Shown: positions 8,768 through 15,302 of the stretch, in pieces
Numbering within the stretch: the stretch's first letter is position 1
Layout of the letters: each line of letters opens with the position of its first letter
Source: Pyxidicoccus sp. MSG2
GTDB lineage: Bacteria > Myxococcota > Myxococcia > Myxococcales > Myxococcaceae
Assembly (NCBI RefSeq): GCF_026626705.1
Contig: NZ_JAPNKC010000001.1
Location: 6,342,001 to 6,406,000 of the forward strand
Length of the DNA: 64,000 nt
Reading direction: 5' to 3'
Notes under the pieces: generated by a model
Seen by the model: the letters and a program-made list of their open reading frames with translations, nothing else
The model's database searches: none
What the model was told of the DNA's origin: nothing
Made by a program: the position numbers and the translations under genes

Positions 8768-9559
8768 ATGAACCTTTCCGCCCTCCTCCTTGGTTCTCTC
8801 CTGGCTTCGGCCCCCGCGGTTCCCCCCTCGACTGCTTCCCTGCAGGGCGACATGCCCGAGGTCGGCGTCCCCTTCGCCTGTGGTCGCATCTACACGGTGA
8901 GCCAGGGTCACGACACCGGTAGCCACCAGCACAACGACACCTACGCCTGGGACTTCCGCATGCCGGACGGCACCCCCATCGTCGCCGCGCGCGACGGGGT
9001 GGTGCGGCTGGCGCGTGGTGACAGCTCCACGGGTGGCTGCGACGAGAAGTTCGCGCCGCAGGCGAACTACGTCGTCATCTCCCACGGGGATGGCCTGGAG
9101 ACGCAGTACCTCCACTTCAGCGCGGTGGTGGTGAAGCCTGGAGAGCGCGTGCGCGAGGGCCAGCTCATCGGCTTCTCCGGTTCCACCGGCTGGGCCTGCG
9201 GTGCGCACCTGCACTTCAAGGTGGCGCGCGAGGTGGGCAAGGGCTGGAACAACCCGTCCGTCCCGGCGCGCCTCGCGGGCTTTGGCGACCCGGTGCGCGA
9301 CACGCGCGTCTCCGCGCCCATCTGCAAGGACGCGGGCCAGCAGACGCTCATGGCCCACAACGAGGGCACGCACGCGCCGGGCCAGGCCGTGGACTCGATG
9401 TCACCTGAGCGCCAGCAGGCGCTTCGCGGCCTCCCGCCCGGGGCGCAGTCCATCATCGACGGCCTCAATCAGCCTCCCGCCCAGGGCGGCCAGGGCCTCG
9501 ACGAAGCGGGCGCGGCCCGCCGCACCCGCACGGCGAGCGGCCCCAGCGAGACTCGCTGA
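8768..9559 (+). CDS. secreted M23-family peptidase (LytM-like)
   Basis: The 263-residue protein has a signal peptide (about 1-17) and an M23 domain at about 50-160. Metal ligands are readable as HQHNDTYAWDF (53-63), in the spaced form of the first motif, and HLHF (147-150). Such enzymes cut peptidoglycan cross-bridges or other peptides in the periplasm. The last 55 residues are Pro/Gly/Arg-rich, look non-domain, and overlap the end of the convergent GTPase gene by 159 bp, so the true C-terminus may have extended by stop-codon loss. It is divergent from the amidohydrolase gene. Confidence 0.87.
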   Translation: MNLSALLLGSLLASAPAVPPSTASLQGDMPEVGVPFACGRIYTVSQGHDTGSHQHNDTYAWDFRMPDGTPIVAARDGVVRLARGDSSTGGCDEKFAPQANYVVISHGDGLETQYLHFSAVVVKPGERVREGQLIGFSGSTGWACGAHLHFKVAREVGKGWNNPSVPARLAGFGDPVRDTRVSAPICKDAGQQTLMAHNEGTHAPGQAVDSMSPERQQALRGLPPGAQSIIDGLNQPPAQGGQGLDEAGAARRTRTASGPSETR

Positions 9560-11098
9560 CGCCAGCAGCGCGCCTGCTCCAGAGAGCAGCGCGAAGAAGG
9601 CCCCCGCGTTGATGAAGTAATCCAACGGCAGCAGGGGGCCTTCCACGTAGGCCCGCACCACGCGGTAGCCCACGTGTCCCAGCAGGCCGAGCAGCGGCAG
9701 GTTGATGAGGGGCAGCACCAGCCAGCGCGCGGTGCGCCACCAGCCTGCCACCGCCTCGCCCACGCCGGTGGTCGCCGTGTAGCGCCACGCTCCGGCGCGT
9801 GCCGCGCGCACGGCGTCCAGCAGGGCGTCCACGTCCGGCACGCCCAGCAGCGCCGGCTCCAGGCCTCCGGCCCGCACCACGCTGCGCGCCTCCGCCAGCG
9901 CCGTGCGCGCGGCGGACTCCACGCCGAAGTCGTCCTCGAAGGGCTCCACCACCGCCGTCTCCGCGGCACGGGCGCGCGTGCGTCCGCGCACCGCGTCCAG
10001 CGCGGTGGAGGCGGCCGCGACGGCCAGGCCCGCGGGCAGGCTGGCCCGTCCCACGAGGGCCGCCGCGCCCAGCCCGCTCGCTCCCCACAGTGACAGCCGC
10101 AGCCCCCAGGCCGCGGGTCCCCAGAAACGGCCTCCCGCCTGACGCCGCACCTCCGCCGCGAGGTGTCCGTGGGCGAGCCGCAGCCGCGCGTCGAAGTCCG
10201 CGCGCAGGCCCTCTGAGGCCTTCTCCAGGCCAGAGCCCAGCGCGTCGCGGGTGCGTGCGAGCAGCGCGTCCGTCTCCTTCAGCGCGGCCTCCACGCGCGT
10301 GTGTACCTCTTCCAGGGCGCCCATGGCGTTGGTGCGCCGCACGCGCGCGGCCACGGCCTGGGTGGCGAGCCCGCGCAGGTGGAAGAGGAGGGCTCCGAAT
10401 TCTCCGGACACGTCGCGGCCGTCCTTCGCGGCGAGCGCGCTGATGGCGAAGATGGGCACGTCCTGCTGCGGCAGGCCGTACTGCTCGGAGGCCACTCGGC
10501 GGACCTGGGCCTTGAGGGACTCTCGCGACTCGGGGGACAGCTCGTCCGCGAAGTTGAGGATGAAGACGAGCGCGCGGCGGTGGGCGAACTCCGCGAGGAA
10601 CTCCACCTGTGACGCTTCGGCCACGCTGCCACGATGCATGACGACGAGTGCGACGTCCGCGCGCTCGAGCGCGGCGCGTGCGACGTCGCGGTGGGTGGTG
10701 GCCACGCTGTTGAGGTCCGGCGTGTCGATGAACACCTGGCCGCCCCAGAGGCCCTGCGGCCCGGGCGAATAGCGCACCACGCGCGCGCCTGTCTGGGCCA
10801 GTGCGTCCGCGGCTGCGCCTTCCGGTGCGAACACGGTGGCGGCGGTGCTGGTGGGCCGGTCCACTCCTTCGCGCGACAGGGCCTGTCCGGCCAGCGCGTT
10901 GAGGAGGGTGGACTTGCCGGCGCCGGTGGCCCCGACGAGCGCCACGACGAGCGGTGCGTCCTTGCGGGCGACGCCGCGCGCGTAGTCGTCCACGAGCCGC
11001 TCCAGGCGTGCCGCGTGCGGTTGCAGCGCGGGCAGCTCCAGGGCGGCCTTCAAGAGGGGGCGAAGGGCTTCGGGGTCGGGGAGGCTCGTCTCGTCCAC
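9401..11098 (-). CDS. dynamin-like GTPase with C-terminal membrane segments
   Basis: The 565-residue protein has an N-terminal GTPase domain: P-loop GATGAGKST at 56-64, a likely switch I threonine in RPTSTAATVF, and DTPD at 125-128. The usual NKxD base motif is replaced by NFAD. Long helical stretches follow, and hydrophobic segments occur near 330-360 and 460-530, as in bacterial dynamin-like proteins that bind or remodel membranes. The start is GTG with no strong ribosome site. Downstream it overlaps the M23 gene tail to tail; upstream it faces the tandem-repeat block. A second GTPase of this style is at 34417-36159. Confidence 0.82.
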   Translation of the reverse strand: MDETSLPDPEALRPLLKAALELPALQPHAARLERLVDDYARGVARKDAPLVVALVGATGAGKSTLLNALAGQALSREGVDRPTSTAATVFAPEGAAADALAQTGARVVRYSPGPQGLWGGQVFIDTPDLNSVATTHRDVARAALERADVALVVMHRGSVAEASQVEFLAEFAHRRALVFILNFADELSPESRESLKAQVRRVASEQYGLPQQDVPIFAISALAAKDGRDVSGEFGALLFHLRGLATQAVAARVRRTNAMGALEEVHTRVEAALKETDALLARTRDALGSGLEKASEGLRADFDARLRLAHGHLAAEVRRQAGGRFWGPAAWGLRLSLWGASGLGAAALVGRASLPAGLAVAAASTALDAVRGRTRARAAETAVVEPFEDDFGVESAARTALAEARSVVRAGGLEPALLGVPDVDALLDAVRAARAGAWRYTATTGVGEAVAGWWRTARWLVLPLINLPLLGLLGHVGYRVVRAYVEGPLLPLDYFINAGAFFALLSGAGALLASASLAGAARRAGAAGRARFVEALAALGGRLIEAVDDGLRPGREAAKRLLALR

Positions 11099-11236
11099 GT
11101 GGGGTGGGAGCCTGTCCCGGCCACGCCCGGGTGACTACGAAGAAGATGCGCCGAGGGTGCGCCAGCGTGCACTTTGCCGGGCGGATTCAGGCGTGGGTGT
11201 GGCTTGCACGGAATCGGGTGACAGGGTCACCCGCCC

Positions 11237-11313
11237 GGCGGAAGGCGGAAGGCGGAAGGCGGAAGGCGGAAGGCGGAAGGCGGAAGGCGGAAGGCGGAAG
11301 GCGGAAGGCGGAA
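11237..11313. repeat. 11 perfect tandem copies of GGCGGAA
   Basis: Eleven uninterrupted 7-bp units lie 138 bp upstream of the GTPase start and run directly into the 46-bp array. The heptamer resembles the GCGGAAGG end of the larger unit, so it probably expanded from it by slippage. A perfect heptamer tract of this size is expected to change in length during replication. Confidence 0.95.
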
Positions 11314-11319
11314 GGAAGG

Positions 11320-12238
11320 TTCATTCCGCGAGCGCGCCGGCCGGAGGGGTGGAGCGGAAGGAAGGTTCATTCCGCGAGCGCGTCGCTCGGAAGGGTGGAG
11401 TGGAAGGAAGGTTCATTCCGCGAGCGCGTCGCTCGGAAGGGTGGAGTGGAAGGAAGGTTCATTCCGCGAGCGCGTCGCTCGGAAGGGTGGAGTGGAAGGA
11501 AGGTTCATTCCGCGAGCGCGCCGGCCGGAGGGGTGGAGCGGAAGGAAGGCTCATTCAGCGAGCCCGCCGCCCGGAGGGGTGGAGTGGAAGGAAGGTTCAT
11601 TCCGCGAGCGCGCCGCTCGGAAGGGTGGAGTGGAAGGAAGGTTCATTCCGCGAGCGCGCCGGCCGGAGGGGTGGAGCGGAAGGAAGGCTCATTCCGCGAG
11701 CGCGCCGGCCGGAGGGGTGGAGCGGAAGGAAGGCTCATTCAGCGAGCCCGCCGCCCGGAGGAGTGGGGCGGAAGGAAGGCTCATTCCGCGCGTCCGCCGC
11801 CTGGAGGAGTGGGGCGGAAGGAAGGTTCATTCCGCGCGTCCGCCGCCTTGAGGGGTGGAGCGGAAGGAAGGCTCATTCCGCGAGCCCGCCGCCCGGAGGA
11901 GTGGGGCGGAAGGAAGGCTCATTCCGCGCGTCCGCCGCCTGGAGGGGTGGAGTGGAAGGAAGGTTCATTCCGCGAGCGCGTCGCTCGGAGGAGTGGGGCG
12001 GAAGGAAGGCTCATTCCGCGCGTCCGCCGCCTGGAGGGGTGGAGTGGAAGGAAGGTTCATTCCGCGCGTCCTGCGCCCGCAAAGACGGAAGCGGAAGGAA
12101 GGTTCATTCCGCGCGTCCTCTGCTCGGAATGTGGAGCGGGGGAAGACTCATTCCGTGCGTCCGCCGCTCAGTGGAGTGGAGCGGAAGGAAGGTTCATTCC
12201 GCATGCAAGTCCGCCGCTCGGAGTGGGACGGATTCCTG
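11320..12238. repeat. 46-bp tandem repeat array, about 20 units
   Basis: The anchor TTCATTC or CTCATTC recurs at 11320, 11366, 11412 and then every 46 bp to 12056, with slightly irregular final steps (12103, 12147, 12193) and a decayed last copy. Each unit has a conserved edge TTCCGC ... GCGGAA (or GTGGAA) that can form a 6-bp stem, around a variable CCGGCCGG / TCGCTCGG / CGCCGCCTGG centre. There are no unique spacers. All three plus frames stay open only because 46 is not a multiple of 3 and the unit has no stops; I do not regard them as genes. It separates the small peptide gene from the GTPase gene. Confidence 0.93.
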
Positions 12239-12277
12239 GGAACTGTCGCGTCCTGAAGGGGGCCGGATGCAGATGGC

Positions 12278-12308
12278 CCGGCGGGAGCCGATGCGAGGCT
12301 CCCGCCGG
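12278..12308 (-). terminator. strong hairpin after the small peptide gene
   Basis: CCGGCGGGAGCC - gatgcga - GGCTCCCGCCGG is a perfect 12-bp stem with a 7-nt loop. It lies 17 bp beyond the stop of the minus-strand peptide gene. No T-run follows on that strand, but the stem is strong enough to stop or protect the transcript before the repeat array. Confidence 0.65.
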
Positions 12309-12325
12309 AGTGGAGGACTCAGCGC

Positions 12326-12490
12326 TCAGCAACCGGAGCAGCCATCGGGCTCCTCGCCGCAGGCGAGGGTGGTGAACTCCGGGCACTTCGGCGCCTTGTC
12401 CTTCTGCGGTTGGCCCGCGCCTCCGTGGATGCGGGCCAGGTCCTGCACGAACAGCTCCTTCACCTTCTTCACCTTCTTGTCGGTGCTCAT
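12326..12490 (-). CDS. RiPP-like precursor: double-glycine leader, Cys-rich core
   Basis: The 54-residue peptide has a Lys-rich start, a leader-like helix VKELFVQDLARIHGG ending at Gly24, and a 30-residue remainder with Cys at 36, 44, 51 and 54 and the end GCSGC. A double glycine preceded by a hydrophobic/acidic amphipathic segment is the usual mark of bacteriocin or RiPP leaders cut by C39-type peptidase/transporters. GGAGA stands about 9 nt before the ATG and a 12-bp hairpin follows the stop, so it looks like a complete single-gene unit. No obvious maturase or C39 transporter lies in the window. The divergent amidinotransferase-fold enzyme is not an obvious partner because the proposed core has no Arg. 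Confidence 0.75.
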   Translation of the reverse strand: MSTDKKVKKVKELFVQDLARIHGGAGQPQKDKAPKCPEFTTLACGEEPDGCSGC

Positions 12491-12736
12491 GCGGGTGCTC
12501 TCCGTGTTGTGGGGGCGCGTGGGGTGTCGGCCCGTGCGTGCGCCCCGTGTTGTCGCCTCGGGCCGCTTCGACACGAGGGAGAACGGTGGGCGTCCGCGAG
12601 CCTTTTCCGGCGGAAGCCTTTACAGGCCGGTGCGCCCGGGCAGGCGCCCTGCGTGGAGGGCTCGTTCGGAAGGCCGCTTCGGGGAATGCGCGCGGGTGGC
12701 GGTGCGCGAGGCGGCGGGAGTAGAAGCGAAAGCACC

Positions 12737-13633
12737 ATGGACCTCTTCCTCATGTCGCCCCCGGGGCGCGCGTGGGCCCTGCGCGGGCGCAACAACTTCC
12801 GCAGCCGCGAGGCTCCGCAGGTGGACGCGCGCCAGGCCCGGCTCGAGTGGCTGGCCCTCGCGCGAGAAATCGAAGCGCGCGGCGGCACGGTGGTGGCGCT
12901 GCCGTCGCCTTCCGAAGTGCTCACCGGCATGCCCTACGCCGCGGAGTGCGGGCAGGTGGTGCCGCGCGACGGTGCTCCGCCGTTGTTCCTGCTGCCGCGG
13001 ATGATGAGCGCGCACCGGCAGGCCGAGCGTGAGCACTGGGCCCCGCTGGCCCGCCGCATGGGCATGGAGGTGGTGGACCCGGGCGTGGGCATCTGGGAAG
13101 CACACGGCGACGTGGCCACGTTCGACGGCGTCACGCTGCTGTTCTGGGGCGGGCGCACCACGCTGGACGGGCTGGAGGCCGCGGCGTCGCACTTCCCCGG
13201 CGAGGTGCTGCGCGTGCAGGTCCGCGAGCCCGCCTTCCACGGCAACATGGCCGTGCTCCCGCTGTCCGCCGTGGACCGGCTGATGGTGTGCCCGGACGTC
13301 ATCGCCCCGGACTCGTACGCGCGCCTGCGTGAGCGGTTCGGTGCGCAGCGGCTGCTCGTGGTGACGGAGGACGAAATCAAGCACTACGCCACCAACGGGC
13401 TGCCGGTGGGGAGGGACCTGCTCGCGCCCTCGGTGGTGCAGGACGCGGTGCGCGCGCGGCTGGCCCTGCTGGGCATGCGCGTGGTGCCGCTCACCATGCG
13501 CGAATTGTGTGAGAAGGGCGGTGGCTCGTCGCGCTGCCTCGTGTCTCGCGCGGAGGTGGACGCGTCGGCGGTGCGCATTCCGGATGAGTACCGGCTGGCG
13601 GCAGTGGCGCGAGACATCGAAGCCGATGCGTGA
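12737..13633 (+). CDS. amidinotransferase/DDAH-fold enzyme
   Basis: The 298-residue protein matches the guanidine-modifying (arginine deiminase / dimethylargininase / amidinotransferase) fold. Active-site elements are EAHGD at 121-125, the histidine in FHGNMAVLPL at 168, ATNGLPVG around Asn220, and a C-terminal nucleophile Cys267 in GGGSSRCLVSR. The complete Glu/His/Cys set suggests an active enzyme on arginine or a related guanidine. It is followed 71 bp later by a gene of unknown function in the same direction, so the two may be co-transcribed. Citrulline-forming dimethylarginine hydrolysis and amidino transfer cannot be told apart here. Confidence 0.85.
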   Translation: MDLFLMSPPGRAWALRGRNNFRSREAPQVDARQARLEWLALAREIEARGGTVVALPSPSEVLTGMPYAAECGQVVPRDGAPPLFLLPRMMSAHRQAEREHWAPLARRMGMEVVDPGVGIWEAHGDVATFDGVTLLFWGGRTTLDGLEAAASHFPGEVLRVQVREPAFHGNMAVLPLSAVDRLMVCPDVIAPDSYARLRERFGAQRLLVVTEDEIKHYATNGLPVGRDLLAPSVVQDAVRARLALLGMRVVPLTMRELCEKGGGSSRCLVSRAEVDASAVRIPDEYRLAAVARDIEADA

Positions 13634-13704
13634 TTCGGGCGAACGGGTGGGGCAGGCGCAGGCGTCATGCCCACTGGCGGTACTGACAAAGGGCGAGGAA
13701 CCCG

Positions 13705-14502
13705 ATGCGTGACGCGAGCGCACTGACGAGGCAGGCGGAGGCGTTCTTCTCCCAGCACCCGGGCGTGTCGATGATGGCCCTGGGCTCGGGCGAGCACGCG
13801 GACTCGATGGACCTGTCACCCCTCGGCGTGCCCGTGCGGTACCTGCCCGCCGAGCGGAACCTGGACCTGGCGACGCAGTACCTCGCGCTGAACCAACTCG
13901 CCTTCGGTGGCATTGGCGTGCCGCGCTGGGTGCTGTCGGATTTGTACCTGCTGCCGGGAGCCATCGGCCTGCTGCGGTGCCCGGCGCGGATGGTGAAGCC
14001 CGAGGTGCGGGAGCGGCTGGGACTGGCCGACGAGGACCCGACCATCGGCGCGGCGTACTACGCGGCGCCCTCGGTGACGCCGGGCCTGTTCATCGGCGTG
14101 TCGCTGCTGAGCTTCCTGCCCGGCACCGGCGCCGCGCCGTGGGTGAAGGTGCTCACGCTGAGCATGCTGCGCGCGAAGCGGCTGCGCGGAGTGACCCAGT
14201 GGGACAACCCGAGCGTCCGCGCCCACGCGCGGCTCGGCCCGCTGCGCCTCGTGGGCCGCGTGCCCGGAGGCCATGAGTACGGCGAGCGCACCTTCGTCTA
14301 CGAGACGGACGTGTCCGACGGCGCGCGCGTGGCGGAGGCCATGGAGCGGAAGTCGTCCCTGTCTCCCACGCGGCGGGTGTCCGTCACAGACCTGCCCACC
14401 CTGAGCGGACTGCTGGACCGCGCGGAGGCGGGCGAGGTGCTGCACCTCGTCCCGCCCGGCCAGGACGCGGGGCACGTGCTGGTGCGCGAGGGCGCGCTCT
14501 GA
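13705..14502 (+). CDS. unrecognised 265-residue protein
   Basis: No family is recognised. The protein has no signal peptide or membrane helix, an N-terminal helix, a moderately hydrophobic centre with APSVTPGLFIGVSLLSFLPG, and a C-terminal part with a Pro-Gly-rich end. GGCGAGGA precedes the ATG. It follows the amidinotransferase-fold gene with a 71-bp gap and ends one base from the convergent metallo-beta-lactamase-fold gene. Codon use matches its neighbours, so it is a real gene. It may serve the same pathway as the preceding enzyme; that is only context. Confidence 0.8.
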   Translation: MRDASALTRQAEAFFSQHPGVSMMALGSGEHADSMDLSPLGVPVRYLPAERNLDLATQYLALNQLAFGGIGVPRWVLSDLYLLPGAIGLLRCPARMVKPEVRERLGLADEDPTIGAAYYAAPSVTPGLFIGVSLLSFLPGTGAAPWVKVLTLSMLRAKRLRGVTQWDNPSVRAHARLGPLRLVGRVPGGHEYGERTFVYETDVSDGARVAEAMERKSSLSPTRRVSVTDLPTLSGLLDRAEAGEVLHLVPPGQDAGHVLVREGAL

Positions 14503-14503
14503 C

Positions 14504-15157
14504 TCAGGGCGCCGGCGCGGTGGGGGACTCCGAGTCCTCCTCCAGCGCGCGGCGCAGCGCGGCGGCGCCCTCACCGACGATGGGTGCGCCGTGCGCGAAG
14601 CACACTGTCTGCACCGGCAGGTGGTCGAGGATGCGCCGCACGCTGTGCCGCGTGCGGACGGGGTCGTCCTGGTACTCGCCGGGAACGAACTCCGGCGTGC
14701 CCCGGCCCGCGTGCGACAGCAGGTCCGAGATGAAGGCCACGCTGCGCGGGTGCTGCTGAATCCACAGCGTGTACATGGCCTCCGTGGGCCCCGGCGTGTG
14801 GAAGGAGACGATGCCCGCCGGCAGCGTTTCGCCCGCCACGTAGAAGAAGTCCGGTGCCTCCTCCAGTCCCTGCGCGCCCTCCGGCGCCCACACCGGAGCG
14901 CCGAAGGCCTTGCGGAAGCGCCACGCCGAGCGCTGATGGTTGCCCGCCGTCAGGACGATGGCGGTCACCTTGCCCAGCCGGCGCAGCGGCTCCTCGTCGA
15001 TGGGCAGCGGGTCGATGAGGACGACGGCGCCGTCTTCATCCACCACCGCGTACGCGTCACTGCGCGCGCCGCCGATGCGCTCGTCGGAGAGGGTCCAGTG
15101 ATGGACTCCGGGGACCACCTCGACCAGTCGCTTTGCCTTCCCCTTGGGCTCGCTCAT
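14504..15157 (-). CDS. metallo-beta-lactamase-fold protein with altered metal motif
   Basis: The 217-residue protein has the fold's early strands (DAYAVVDEDGAVVLIDPLP) and later histidine positions such as FHTPGPT, SDLLSH and CFAHGAPIV. The signature HxHxDH is replaced by GNHQRSA, so two or more zinc ligands are missing or moved. It may have a single-metal site, another role, or no hydrolase activity. The ATG at 15157 is preferred over the upstream in-frame ATG at 15175 because it gives a more ordinary MSEPKGK start. It is convergent with the preceding gene, the stops being one base apart. Confidence 0.78.
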   Translation of the reverse strand: MSEPKGKAKRLVEVVPGVHHWTLSDERIGGARSDAYAVVDEDGAVVLIDPLPIDEEPLRRLGKVTAIVLTAGNHQRSAWRFRKAFGAPVWAPEGAQGLEEAPDFFYVAGETLPAGIVSFHTPGPTEAMYTLWIQQHPRSVAFISDLLSHAGRGTPEFVPGEYQDDPVRTRHSVRRILDHLPVQTVCFAHGAPIVGEGAAALRRALEEDSESPTAPAP

Positions 15158-15302
15158 GCCGAGAAACGTAGGCACCCCTGTCGTGTGTCACCTGGACCAA
15201 CGGACGGTGGGGCCGCGGGCTCGTCGGGCCTCCTGCTCCGGGGGCGGCCAGTCCGGGAGGGGAGGGGCAGCCATCGCCCCATCGTGCACACCACCTTTCC
15301 TC

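Noticed and set aside
11320-12238. CRISPR array
   Set aside because: The repeats are directly adjacent with no unique spacers, and no cas gene is nearby.
10954-13004. Long open frames (473 and 615 codons) across the tandem repeats
   Set aside because: They exist in all three plus frames because the 46-bp unit has no stops and is not a multiple of 3. All give the same rotating repeat, lack ribosome sites, and run over the real minus-strand peptide gene.
12326-14502. RiPP cluster in which the amidinotransferase-fold enzyme modifies the peptide
   Set aside because: The proposed core has no arginine, the genes are divergent, and no transporter or peptidase is present. I kept the peptide as an orphan.
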